From Trema orientale (Eukaryota > Streptophyta > Magnoliopsida > Rosales > Cannabaceae): a stretch of DNA of 64,000 nucleotides. The notes under the pieces were generated by a model, which saw only the letters and a list, made by a program, of their open reading frames with translations, did not search any database and was not told the DNA's origin. This document shows positions 24,001 through 35,163 of the stretch, in pieces. Within the stretch, counting starts at the first letter, position 1. The number at the start of each line of letters is the position of its first letter. The translations under genes were made by a program, and so were the position numbers. The stretch is from NCBI GenBank assembly GCA_002914845.1, contig JXTC01000073.1, positions 344,406-408,405 of the forward strand. The letters run 5' to 3'.

Positions 24001-25159
24001 GCTTTGTCCTTGCATAAGGGATTTAGCTTGTTTGTATAGCTCTAAACTACAAATTTTGGTATTGGTCTTGGTCTTGGTCTTGTATGGTTCTTTTCTTTGG
24101 GACTCAGCAGATTTTTGGTAACTTCTAGGATACATAGAAGTGTCAATCATGAGAAGTCATGATGAGATTAGAGAGTCACTTACCTATAGAAGAACTGTGG
24201 AATTATTCTTGTTTGTTTGTTTGTTTCATTTTTCGTTTTTCATTTGCATCTTGTGTTGATCATTTCGCATTGAAATGGATATATCCTTGTTGTAAGGAAT
24301 CTATTAACCATGGTTCTGCAAACAGTTCTCAACCTGGGAATCTGACTCTCACACTAAGGTGGAACTAGGAGAAGATTGTAGTGCGTACAGAGCTTGCACT
24401 TGTAGGCGCTGTGGAGACAAGGCAGATGGTAGGGACTGTCTAGTTTGTGATTCATGTGAAGAGATGTACCATGTATCCTGCATTGAACCAGCTGTTCAAG
24501 AGATTCCCCCGAAAAGTTGGTATTGTGCCTTTTGCACAGCCAGTGGAATTCAAACGCCACACGAGAATTGCGTGGTGTGTGAGAGGCTGAATAAGACTGT
24601 GGTCAAGGGAGTTGGTAATGCAAGTTCTTGTACAAATGAAGAGAATCTTAATGAATTGGATGATGACTCAAACTGTGGTACAGATGAAGGCTTTCAACAA
24701 TCAGAAAGGAGCAAAAGCTTAGGGCTCTGCAAAATTTGTGAATGTGAGATACAAGACGGTGAAAAGTTGAAAATATGTAGTCACAATTTCTGCCCCAGTA
24801 GATTCTATCACACAAGGTGCCTATCAAAAAAGCAGCTAAAATCATATGGTCCTGATTGGTATTGCCCCTCTTGCTTGTGCAGATCTTGCCTTACTGATAA
24901 AGACGATGATAAGATTGTTTTATGTGATGGCTGCGACCATGCATACCATATCTATTGCATGAAACCAGAACGAACTTCTATTCCAAAGGGACAGTGGTTT
25001 TGCAGATCATGTGATTTAAAACTTCAGGCAGTAAAAAGGGCAAAGAGGACGTATGAGAATTCCGAAAAGTGGAAAAGTAAAGGCGGTGGAGGAGGAATGG
25101 AGATGCTGTTAACTGCAGTTAATACTCTGAACTATGAAGAGAATTTGGCTGGCATTTAG
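21054..25159 (+). CDS. PHD-finger protein, EHD3-like
   Basis: Five coding exons join in phase 0 to 575 residues: 21054-21311, 21619-21834, 21934-22263, 22946-23035 and 24326-25159. Exons 1-3 carry a Ser/Gly-rich region with a basic patch (YKRRKH). A bromodomain-like helical segment spans exons 3-4 (about 207-290): FDFTLINSRMKDGVYD, then DIQQ|VWGKLQEVGAEMV. The last exon has three PHD-type zinc fingers: about 322-368 (CTCRRCG...WYCAFC), 433-481 (CKICECEI...WYCPSC) and 483-527 (CRSCLTDKDDDKIVLCDGC...WFCRSC). PHD fingers read histone tails in the nucleus. The rice relative EHD3 promotes flowering, so a chromatin-linked role in flowering or growth is likely but inferred. Intron 3 starts CAG|GCAAGT at 22264, a GC-AG intron. 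The acceptor of the last exon (AAACAG|TTCTCAACC) is the only in-phase choice I found and is less certain. An untranslated first exon probably ends at 20560. Confidence 0.9.
22264..22945 (+). other. GC-AG intron of the PHD gene
   Basis: The donor is CAG|GCAAGT and the acceptor TTGTCCAG|GTATGG. Using them joins DIQQ to VWGKLQ with no gap or shift, which matches the expected protein. The nearby GT sites do not give a continuous frame. A strong match around the GC is the usual form of this minor donor class. Confidence 0.85.
23560..24170. other. Probable insertion in the last intron of the PHD gene
   Basis: A long T-rich tract (23560-23640) is followed by less AT-rich DNA starting 'gctttattaaggagaagaa' and containing 'gggttcctcctcctagctac' and several 'caccctg'-type words. 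This resembles the transcribed end of a non-LTR element or a captured gene piece. Boundaries and family are not determined. Confidence 0.3.
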
Positions 25160-26558
25160 GTCGAAACTACTAGACATTTTCGGGATAGAAGACGAGATTT
25201 TCATTTTCACCGTCACTGCAAGTAATATCTCACTTTCTAGGCGTATATCCTAGTGCTAATGATTTTCCTTTTTTTCCCCTCATTAATTCCGTTTTGCCTC
25301 ATTAATTCGAGGACTGATATTTTGGTAGGTTGTAAGCTGAGTTCAATTTACTGACTTTTTTTTTTGATACGTATCTCATGGAAGACATGATTGTAAAGGC
25401 TGTATATGTACGTTTGCCCCCATCTTAAAAATGTTTCAAATGAAGGGTATGGAATCGCTATTTCTGGAAGCGTGGCCATTTTAACAGCCATTGTTGAAAG
25501 TGTTTCTTAGTTTGCACAATACAAGTACATATGTTTCAAGAGCTATGAAAAGCGTAAGGTTTCTTCTCAGACATCATGTTAAATGCAGAGAATCGTTATG
25601 AAACAGCTGCTATTACATCATTACTCTTTGAACTTATGTTCGTTCACAAAAACCTGCATTTTTTAGCATGAATTTGCTTTTCAATGAACTTTCTCGGTCC
25701 ATTTCATTCTAAATGAAAAAAATAAAAAGTAAGAAAAGAATTTTTCCCATATTTACTTGAAGGATAAATGATCCTATTGGCCCTTAAATTATAGAAAAAA
25801 AATTAATTTTAATCTTAGATTTTAAATTTCGTCATTTTAGTTTTTGAACTATTAAAAAAGTCTTATTTTGGCCCTTTTTTTTTTTAGGTTTCGTTTTATC
25901 CTTAACATAAGATATGTGTGCTTTTCTGCAAGTATTTGGGCAAAATGACGTAAAGAGAAAGGGAAAACTATATGCCCAAATTTTTTTTTTGTAAAATGAT
26001 TTGAGCGATTTTTGCTTTTATATGGAGTGATTTTATTTTTACACTAATGTAAAAAGAAAGATAAAAGAAATATGGTTATTTTGCAAATAAAATTCTTTCA
26101 CGTTATTTTTTTTTTTCAAAGGACTCTTTTTTTGTTATATTTATTTCATATGCAGAAGTATAGATAATACTATAAAGAGATTAAAACATAAATTGAAGCA
26201 ATTAAAAAATAATTGATTGAATAAAAAATAGCTACACATTAAGCAATAATGCATATTAAAAATGTTTAAAATGTGATATTTTGTTGAAATCAATAATACA
26301 CAAGAGTATGTGCATTTCATGTGATCTTCCTGTAAAGAATCAAACAAAATTTACCTTAAAAAACTAAAATGAATTTAAAGCTTAAAATCCAAAATGAAAC
26401 TTTCCCATAGTTGAAACACCAATAAAATCATTTATACAATAAGAAAATCTCATTAATCAAAGAAAAAAGTTCTTGGCATTTAATGTACATTGTCTTATAA
26501 ATGAAAGCTAGCCCAAACAGAAGTAACCATTCCAACCCATCGCCGGTGGCTGCTTCCC
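25160..26558. other. 3' region of the PHD gene and intergenic DNA
   Basis: The PHD-gene 3' UTR probably extends past 25600. A single repeat arm with 'ttggcccttaaattatag' and 'ttttagtttttgaactatt' words lies at 25765-25880 without a visible partner. No further gene. Confidence 0.5.
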
Positions 26559-26566
26559 TTCCTCCA

Positions 26567-27725
26567 GAGAAATTTCATAAAATATGCTCGGAATGAGCCC
26601 TATTTACAACTATATGACCGTCCTAATAAAACTTCAAAAAATATGACTAGACCCTTCTAAAAAGACTTAACTACCCTCGAAACTTAGACCGAGCTTTCTT
26701 TCACTTTTTCTCGTTCTTCTCTTTCTCTTCTTCTATGCTTCCTCTTAATCTTCAAACTTCTCTCAACTAAATAATTTTTTTAATAATCAAAGCTTAGGGA
26801 AACGTAATGGGTATAGTTTAAAATAGTTGGTACTTAAATTTCGAGATATTCTGTGATTAATTTTGAATTAGAAATAAAATTTGGGTAAATTTCTACGGAT
26901 TTCTGGAAATTTAGACTAGATGCCCTGATGAACATCGAAATTTTTCGATGACTTTCGATGAAATTCGATGCCATTTCGATGAAGTATATTTTTATAATGG
27001 AATCTAAAAAATTGAGTATGGTCATCGAAATGGCATTATCGAAATAGCATTGAATTAGCATCGAATTTCATCTAATTCCATTATAAAAACATACTTCATC
27101 AAAATGGCATCAAATTATGAAATACATCGAAATTCATCGAAATGCATCGAAATTCATTGAATTTCAACAGATTCCTTTATAAAAACACATTTTATCGAAA
27201 TTATATTGAATTTTATCTAATTAGCATCGAAATACATCGAAATTTTTGATATTTTTTGAGTAAGTAGTCCAAATTTTCAGAAAATTCTTATAAATTGATC
27301 CAAATTTAATTTTTAATATAAAATCCACTACAGAATATCTCGAAACTCAAATACAAACTATTTTAAATTATACCCACAACATTTAAACATAGAAATTTTT
27401 TCATCGTTCACGAGAGAGATGAGAGCAAGAAAGAGCGAGAACTCGAAGTTCGACTTAGTGAGAGAGAGAGAGAGCGGAGGAGCTTCAATGGCGAATAGAG
27501 GAGAGAAGAGAATGACTGAACTAGTGAGCAAGAGAGAGTAACCACCAAAGAATGTTCTTTCCTATCTTTTTTTTTTTTTCTTTTGATTTTTTTTTCAAAA
27601 CCAATTAATTAAAACTATGCCCTTCGGGGTATTTTGGTCAGAGAATCATATTTTTTGAACAATTAGTAAAGGGGTCATATGCTTGTAAGTAGCTCTCATT
27701 TAGAGCATATTTAATGAAATTTCTC
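26567..27725. mobile_element. Long-TIR foldback element, 1159 bp, with 8-bp TSD
   Basis: The ends are GAGAAATTTC and GAAATTTCTC. The direct repeat TTCCTCCA flanks them at 26559-26566 and 27726-27733. Inverted repeats continue far inward: 'aaaatatgctc.gaatgag', 'ttcaaaaaatatga', 'gggtata.tttaaaatagtt' and 'tttcgagatattctgt' all have partners on the other side. The centre (26920-27240) is a degenerate array of CATCGAAATT / AATTTCATCGA words in both orientations. There is no transposase. An 8-bp duplication allows hAT, but the long TIR and GAG start favour a Mutator-like origin. Confidence 0.8.
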
Positions 27726-27970
27726 TTCCTCCACATACTTCCCCCGAATGTATTCCTCCAATACGGAGCAATAAATTCAAAAACTTTTATAAGCAATAAT
27801 TATACCAACACATTCATTTACGTCAAAATTATAATGATATTTCTGGATGAAAAACCATGCAATTTTAGAAAAACTTAAAAGTCAATAAAAATTTCACTAT
27901 TTAGCTATTTTATTGTTATACTGTAAATAATTAATTGCTATTTTAATAGAAACTAGAACTTTTTATCAAA

Positions 27971-29260
27971 GGGAAATTGATGGGAATAGTTCATATTTGT
28001 GGCAAATTGACTTTTTCAGTGTCATTTTTAGAATAACATTTTTAGTATTCCCCATATAATAAAAAGTCCAAAATACCTCTCATGTGAATAACCTTAAACT
28101 CGGTCACCCCATCACCTGCTTCCAAACCCATCAACCTTTTTTTTTTTTTGAAAAACCCATTTATTCTTTGAATAACCCATCTATGGATCCTATTCAAATA
28201 TTAAGATTGCTCAATCCCTAGCTCATCTGAGGCATAGGTCACCCGCTACTCTTTCTCTATTCACAAAGGCAAGATTGCTCACTATCCAAATCGCCAAGGA
28301 GCCAGCTCAGGAATGCCCAAATTTCTCTCCAGTTTCAAACTCTATTAACCCCTATTCGTGGAGCTCTCGTTTCGTTTTGTGTATAAATATAATCTCTATT
28401 TTCAGTTGAATAGATTTTCCGCTTTGTTATTTGTTCTTGAGCTTTGGATAGTTCATAACAATCAATATTTTGATGCTAGGAAAAGTTCTATAATGGAGTA
28501 GTTTGGAGTTGTTTTTGTTGGATTTGGATATACTGAGTTTATATTGTGTGTTTTTGGAATGATTTTAGACTGAATTTGTGGATTCTAATGGATTTTGGGA
28601 CTGATTTTATGTGTTTTCGTGTGTTTGATTAATTTGTGACAATGACAATTTTGTGTATGTTGGATCGTTATAAATTGTATGACTTTAATTTATAAATCAT
28701 GTGAATACTGATATAAAATGTTTAAATTTACGAATTGTCACAAATTTTATGGTTATCAAGAATTTTGTTACTATAAGTAACACAGATTATGGGTAACATA
28801 TATATGACTATTAATAAATATAATGACATAAAATAATGTTTGGTGAAAAATTAACTATGTTTAACTAAACAAATCAAGTTGGAGGCTCTCTATCTTTTGT
28901 GACCCTTAGTTACATTAAAATATAAATTATCTCAATTATTCGTAACGATATAGAAAAACAAACTGTGACTACCAATCACAAAATTGTGATTGATGTAATA
29001 ATTTAAAACATATTCGGAAAAAGGTGTCATAAAAATTGTGATCAATCTCAAAATTATAACACTGTACGTATCTTCAAAAGCTCATAATATTTATAATGAT
29101 ATAAAATAAACTGTGACCATCAGTCACAAAATTGTGACTACCAGTAACAAAACATAAAATGACAGAAGGACAATTTCGTAATGATTATTTCTTACTATAA
29201 AAATCATTTTCCAAAATGATACTAAAAAAGTCAATTTGCTAAATATGAACCATCAACGTC
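27971..29260. mobile_element. TIR element, 1290 bp, possible gene-capturing MULE
   Basis: The left end carries 'tgatgggaatagttcatatt', 'gcaaattgactttttcagt' and 'tcattttta'. The right end carries the same words inverted (29150-29260). AACTTTTTATCAAA is directly repeated at 27957-27970 and 29261-29274, which would include the target duplication. Between the arms lies unrelated, less AT-rich DNA (28100-28450) with TATAAATATA near 28381 and no open frame of note. This is what a Pack-MULE carrying a captured promoter or exon piece could look like. Confidence 0.7.
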
Positions 29261-29274
29261 AACTTTTTATCAAA

Positions 29275-30035
29275 TATGATTAGTGGAGGGATGTAAATTT
29301 CATTTTCTAATTTCAAAATGAGTTAATATAATTATTTATGGTCCAATGTTTAATCTTTTTTAACACTTGATTTTTTATTTTTTTTTTGAAATGGAGTGTC
29401 ACTTTGATTTTGATATGAATCAGTATAATGTTTTTATTTTTCATAATTATAAAATAACATTTTTCCCTTTTAAAAAAAGGCTATCTCTTTGAAAAAAAAA
29501 ATAGCAATCTTTTGGTCGAAACAGACCCATAGTATTGGAAACATATTTATTTGTTCTTTTTTTTTTTTCCTGTAAGTGTTGGAAACTATTAATAAAAGAA
29601 AAAAAATTATTTCGGATCCTTTCGAAAAAATTATTCAAAAAAAAAACATTTAAATTCATCATGATAATGATCATGGAATCATAAATTCACACGAATGGAG
29701 GTAGAATCTAGTCACTTACAAGTCGTTAATTGATGCCATTTAATTTTTTGTCACTTTAGGTGGTAAGAATCATATCACATGGGTTTGCCCGAGAAGAGGC
29801 ACTTATCCATGTCTCCGAAATTCGGAGACAGTACATTAAATTGATCAATCAGGAGGTATATGCCATTAAGCAAAAACAACCTTTTAGCATAGGCAATTAA
29901 AACCATTTACAAGCACCATTTCCTATTTCATTTTCAATATCCTTGTAGCATATTCACAACAAAAAAGTTCCCCCTTTTACGGGCTTAATGCTACCCAGAA
30001 AAGAAAAAGGAAATCTATCATCTTTTCATACCATT
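29275..30035. other. Intergenic DNA downstream of the TPR gene
   Basis: No gene is seen. The part nearest 30035 is the 3' UTR of the - strand TPR gene. Confidence 0.5.
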
Positions 30036-32579
30036 TCAAGAACTTTCGGACTTGTCACCAACAACGTAACGATTTGTAGTAGAACTTAAGCCTGATAGAT
30101 GGAGCTGCTTCCTTCTCTTTACAAGGTGTAATGCGGTACTCCTGTCATCTTGAACCTCCTTGGAATCAGGCTGCAGCAAATGAAAGATTCGGGTTGAAGT
30201 GTAAAATATTCTTAATTTGGAACATAAGGAGACGTATCTCTAGGAATTGACACGAAAAAAACTTGATTTTCCGCCATGTTTAAATAGTCCCAATCTTTTT
30301 ATTAGGATTCTGCTGATAAGTAACTTTCTTTGTCAAAATGAGGAACTAAAAACACAGTAATAAAGACCTATTTAACTCAATGGAGCAGAACTAGGATCAA
30401 AGACGAGAAAAAGCTTTGAGAATGAGTGAAATACTTGAAACAGTACCTTGATGGCTAATGCTCTATCAAAGCTTTGAATAGCACTATCAGGCTCTCCAAA
30501 GTTCAATTGTGCTCTGCCAAGGGTGATCCATGCCTGATATAGCAAATTTTGGAAGAAAAATTCGTCACTTTAAGATGTTGACAAACTAGTGTCTTAATTA
30601 TTTACTAGGTAAGAGAAGTAGTTTATAATAGGAATTGTTCAACACCTCAAAAGGGAAATGGAAAAAAATAACTGACACCACTAAATCATCATCAATTAAC
30701 ACCACTTGCAGATGGGAGAAACAAATGCCAATCAGCTTCTATATTATGTTCTATAGACCACCTATAGTGAGTGGCAACTAAACGGTTAAATTCCTCTTTT
30801 CTTTGTGGAATACTAATGAAACATGCTAAAAGGTATCACAAGCAGAAAAAGTAGTGACTTTGCCGGGAAAAAGCCATGGCCAAGGCACACCAAAGAGCAA
30901 AAGGCACCTTGACAAAAGACTCTCCCAGGGCAACTGGCATCAATAGACTTGATTGCCTTTTTTCTTTTTCTATTTTTATTTTTATTTTTTTTAAGACACT
31001 CGACCTTTGTGGTTTGATTGCCTTATTGGATGACAAATGGTCTAAATGATTCTTTTGGTTAAATGATGACGAGGGAAGATTTGGCTTAGATGACAATCTG
31101 TAGATACACTTGTAATTTAAAGGTGTAACGTACCTCAGCCCATGAAGGCTCCAATTCAGTAGCCCCTGCCAATACGAACATTCAATATAAAGTTGTAAGC
31201 ATATCAAGAACTTCACAGTTTAAAACATATGTAGTAACACAAAATCACTTCTGGAACACCCAAACTAAAGCACGAACATAACATGGAAAACAAAAAGAAA
31301 AAAAAGTGCAGAAAGTTCGGAATAATAATAAATTATGAAGAATGAGATGATGAATGCAACTGTTAAAGCATATGAAACATAAACTCAAAGAATGTGTTTG
31401 ATGAAACCCAAGAGAATAAAAAAGGTTCGAATTGTCATATCACTTGTATGAAACCACCAAGCAGTAAAGCATTGCAAATAAAAAAAAAGTCAAATAGAAA
31501 AAGTCTAATACATAATCACAAAGGGAATGAGTAGAATGAGGACGCACGAGAAGCTGCCTTCAAAGCACTCCATGCATCTCCAATTTCAAGTAAAATCTGT
31601 GCTTTCTGTTCATGTAAAGTTGCATTCTGAGGCATCAAAGTAAGAGCAGTCTCCCATTTTCCCAATGCTTCACGGTACTTCCCAGCCTTCAAAAACAAAT
31701 GTGCTATGAGAAAAATGCCACTAAACCATACAGAAAGAAAATCATCAGAAGTTGAAAAACACTATCACTTATCACTATCTCCGTTTAGAATCAAAACAGA
31801 GACAAATTCTTGTTCAACATTCAAAAGCATTTCACAATACACTAAGTCCATGTTTACAAACCCGTAGTGAACCATAGTAGGTATGAACATAACGAAAGCA
31901 TTTCCTTTCTCCATCCATTCATGAGTTTAATTACACACTTAGGATACCATTACCAGACTTTATGATTCCCTCATCTAACTAGCGAAATTTAGAAAAGACC
32001 ATAATTTTTTTTTTCCTTTTGATTCATTTCCTAATCTTTTTACCGTTATGATTCCTTCATTACGGATTACTAATTCTGAAATGTCATGAACCGAATCAAG
32101 ACTGATTAATGAAAATTCCAACAACCACCAGTATCAATATTGGAAAATTAGCTTGACTGTCATTCACATACTCCTTTATCACTCTCGATTTTCCTCATAA
32201 TCAAAAACCCATTAAGGAATTAACTCAATACAATGAATTTTCAACACAAAACTCAAGCCTTCTACACCAACAATATTGTTCTTTAAAAATAAATAAATAA
32301 ATAGAAAGAAAAGTGGGTTACCTCGGCGAGCTTGTTTCCCTGAGCCTGGAAGGTCTCAGCGAGTCTCTTAACGTCCGAAGAGTCTAAGGGCTGATCAGAA
32401 GCAGGGACGTCGGCGCGGCCTTTGTTGGAGTCGTCATCACCATTTTCTTGGTGGGGCAGTGTCGTATTAGCTTCGGCTTTGTCGTTTTGCTGGTCGAAAG
32501 GGAGGTCTGGGTATACCGATAAGGCCCCTAATGGCCGCTTCTTGTTGTCTTTGTTCTTGTTCTTCCACGTTAGTTTCAT
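30036..32579 (-). CDS. Tetratricopeptide-repeat protein, TTC33-like
   Basis: Five exons read on the - strand give 216 residues: 32322-32579, 31548-31686, 31134-31165, 30447-30533 and 30036-30170. All introns are GT-AG, and the total of 651 bases keeps one frame to TGA. The start is MKLTWKNKNK at 32579; an in-frame Met 11 codons upstream (32612) is not favoured because the conserved N-terminus begins MKLTWK. About 60 hydrophilic residues come first, then TPR helices: DVKRLAETFQAQGNKLAEAG, KYREALGKWETALTLMPQNA, LHEQKAQILLEIGDAWSALK, AATELEP-type and AWITLGRAQLNFGEPDSAIQ, FDRALAIKPDSKEV. The tail is basic (LVKRRKQ) and then Ser-rich. TPR arrays bind partner proteins; no specific partner can be named. 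The 32-base third exon is very short. Length fits the plant TTC33-like family. Confidence 0.92.
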
Positions 32580-32909
32580 CTCTATCTCCTTCCTACTCTC
32601 GCAACCAAACACTGCTCTCTACCCTGCTTCTTACTTCGTCTTCCTCTCTCCAATGTTGCTGTTGTTGTTCTTGTGCTCTAGTGCAAACCAAACAACCGAC
32701 ATTTTAGTTCTTGGGCCGGTGTCTTTTGGGCATGGCCCAGTCCAAATTCTAATCATGCTAAACGCAAAAGCAACCTCTGGCAAGGGAACTTCACCTTGCT
32801 TCGAGTAATAAATGACTTTTTTTAGGAGTATTTTGAAGGGTTTCTAACACTTTACCTACAAAAAAAAAAAAATACAGAATTATGCTGGGTCAGATTTTTT
32901 TTCCAACAC
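32580..32909. promoter_or_regulatory. Upstream region of the TPR gene
   Basis: CT-rich on the + strand with no clear TATA box. An open frame on the + strand here lies over the first exon and promoter of the TPR gene and shows no domain, so it is not called. Confidence 0.4.
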
Positions 32910-33320
32910 GAAAATTATGCCCAATACCTATTTTTTAAAACTTATTTAAAACACAACCATTTTTAATTTTTCTTTCAGAAATACCCATTTTTATGGTCCA
33001 TATTTCATATGCAAAATATGAATGGTCTATATTTACAATGTAAATTTTATTCATGAGGTACACATTTCATGTGTAAAATATGAATGGAACACATTTTAAA
33101 ATATGTGCTAATTTTTAGTGTAATTTTTATTCATGAAATGTAGACTACGGTATACATTTAATGCATGAAATATGTACCATGGTACCATATTTCATGTGTA
33201 AAACAGTGGTGGTCTACATTTCTAAAAAAAAAAGGTATAAAAATGGGTATATATGAAATTAAAATAAAAAGGGTATTTATGAAAATATAGTTTTAAAAAT
33301 GGGTATTTATAAATTTTTCT
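32910..33320 (+). mobile_element. Dispersed MITE-like repeat, 'gggtattta' family copy 1
   Basis: Matches the reverse complement of 62843-63267 along its length: 'atttttaatttttctttca', 'tatttcatatgcaaaatatg', 'catttcatgtgtaaaatatg' and 'gggtatttat' in the same order. It contains repeated palindromic TTTCATGTGTAAAA / ATGAAAT words. TSD not readable for this copy. Confidence 0.65.
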
Positions 33321-33329
33321 ACCACCTTT

Positions 33330-33640
33330 TTAAATAAAAATACTATTTTCAAAAACGGTTTTAGAGAAATACCATTTTTAAAATAGTTACTAGTTACTAG
33401 TGGCTGAAAATTAGTTATCGGCTACCAGTTATCAATTATATACTAGTTATAAATATCTTTGGTTACTAATTACTAGTGCCAAAAATTGGTCATCAGTTAC
33501 TAGTTACTATTTTAAAAAATGGTGTTTTTCTAAAACTTTAGAAGTGGTATTTTTCTAGAAAAAGGGTACCAGATTTATGAAAAAACAAAGCTCACACTAT
33601 TTTTCCAATTCTTTTCTAAAAACGTTGTATATGGCCTAAG
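33330..33640 (+). repeat. 'TTACCAG' foldback family copy 2
   Basis: It shows 'gagaaataccatttttaaaa', then a tract with GTTACTAGTTACTAG, CTACCAGTTATC and GTTACTAGTTACT words, then 'aaatggtgtttttctaaaa'. Same design as 243-567. It directly follows another repeat. Confidence 0.65.
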
Positions 33641-34362
33641 TTTCACTACTGTGGACAATGGCTTTTCTATGAGTATCACAATAGTGACGCTGCCTCGTGT
33701 ATTATTCTATCCGTTAAAAAAAAGTGATACTTTTTCAAAAAAATTATTTTTTGCAACACTTACTTTTCAGTCCATTTTCTAGAAACGGTATTCTGAAGTT
33801 TACACACTAGCTCATGCTTAGGTACTATAAACATATCCAGAAATGTCCCAGAAGCTTCCATTCCAATTCCATAACGTGTCAAAGTCAAAGAGTCAAAAAT
33901 GCGTAATATTACTTTTTATTTTATCAATTTTGAGATTGCGTAAGCACATAAAGACATTATCCTATCTGCCATAATCAACCCCAATTATCATAAAGTACAT
34001 AAATATGAGATTTATTTTAGATCGAAAAATCCAAAAAAAAAAAAAACCGGAACACAAAACAAAATTGTCAAACCCAAAATCTGGTTTCACTACTACAACT
34101 CGAAAGCGTTAGTTTGAGGTACACGTGTCATTCAATTATTGACTCGTCGAATCTTAACACCCAAGCATTCCTCTCATTGGCCTGTTTTTCTTTTTATGTT
34201 TATCAAATATTTGGCCAATCCAAAAATATTTGGGAACAGACTATTATTTATTGTTTGTTTATTAACCTCTCCCCCACAAACACATTTAGAGAGAGAAATA
34301 TTCGTAACCAAAAAACAAAGTTAGAGAGAGAGAGAGAGAAAATAATAATTATTGAGGCAGAA
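33641..34362. other. Intergenic DNA and upstream region of the small gene at 34363
   Basis: No gene or clear repeat. A GA run (34325-34339) lies in the expected leader. Confidence 0.4.
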
Positions 34363-34557
34363 ATGGCAAGGAAGGTGAACCCGGTTGGCACAATGGGCCC
34401 GGAGGAGACACAACAACAACCTCATTTTAGGCCCAAAAGAGGTAGTGTTTTTCCGGCCGAAAGAAGATCAGTCAAAAGAATGATATTTGATCACATACTT
34501 CACTCTCTTGCTACTGCTTTCATTGTCTCTCGCCGGCGCGGCCGTCCGCGTCCTTGA
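34363..34557 (+). CDS. Small basic protein, uncharacterised plant family, copy 1
   Basis: An intronless frame of 64 residues starts MARKVNPVG. An in-frame extension upstream to 34114 lacks similarity to the paralogue, so this Met is preferred. The core RPKRGSVFPAERRSVKRMIF at about residues 29-48, continued by DHILHSLATAF, matches the protein at 44306 at 18 of 31 positions, including P-K-x-G-S-V-x-P-A-x-R-R-x-V-K-x-M-x-F-D. The end is abrupt: after AFIV it becomes RRRGRPRP and stops, where the paralogue continues with a hydrophobic helix. A GC-rich stretch begins exactly there. A frameshift is possible, because another frame runs on from that point to a stop near 34674. I do not recognise a named function. 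Two related genes on the same strand 10 kb apart suggest a dispersed tandem duplication. Confidence 0.7.
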   Translation: MARKVNPVGTMGPEETQQQPHFRPKRGSVFPAERRSVKRMIFDHILHSLATAFIVSRRRGRPRP

Positions 34558-34978
34558 GAAGCCCACCATGCCGCCGTCGGCGGCGTTGGCGGCCTTCCAC
34601 GAGCCAAAACGACGAGTCGTTCGATGAAGCTGAACCAAATCTTCCAAATACCCACCATGCGGTAATAGCTTAGCTGGCTACCAATATGCATATTTTTCAT
34701 GTGTATTGTTTTGTTAATTGTTTTCTCTCTTCTCTTTCTTTTTTTTTTTTCCCCCTTCCTCCTTCTAAGATTCTCTTCTTCTTTCTTTCTATTTTTTTTT
34801 TTTTTTCAAAGAACAATAATAAATTCTGTCCTAGCAAGTCTCAGGTTTACGTTTTTTTTTTTTTTCATTCTTTATTCTCAATATTTCATGTGTAAATTTT
34901 ATCTTTTACTTCTACTAGTTATTTGATCATTTTTAGTCCAGAATTCGGTATAATACTAAGTTTAAACGTTTATAACTA

Positions 34979-35154
34979 GGGGATGGCTACGGTAGGAGCG
35001 TCTCTACGTAGGGTCATGCCTTAATTATCGTTGGATGGGAATCTGTGGGGAATAACGGGAATCTGTAGAGAATCTATTTATATACAGATTCCCATCCAAC
35101 GGTGAATAGACAGGGCCCTACGTAGGGCGCCCCTACTATAGACGCGCCCAACTA
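34979..35154. mobile_element. Short MITE, 176 bp, with 9-bp TSD
   Basis: TTATAACTA repeats at 34970-34978 and 35155-35163. Inverted arms share 'ctacgtaggg', 'cgttggatgggaatctgt' and '(g)tag(g/t)agcg(t/c)c'-type words around a short AT centre. It is GC-richer than its surroundings. It lies about 420 bases downstream of the small gene. Confidence 0.75.
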
Positions 35155-35163
35155 TTATAACTA

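Noticed and set aside
32422..32808. Plus-strand frame of 128 codons
   Set aside because: Antisense to the first exon and promoter of the TTC33-like gene, with no motif.
34114..34362. Upstream extension of the small protein at 34363
   Set aside because: The extension has leader-like sequence and a GA run, and no similarity to the paralogue, which begins close to its own core.
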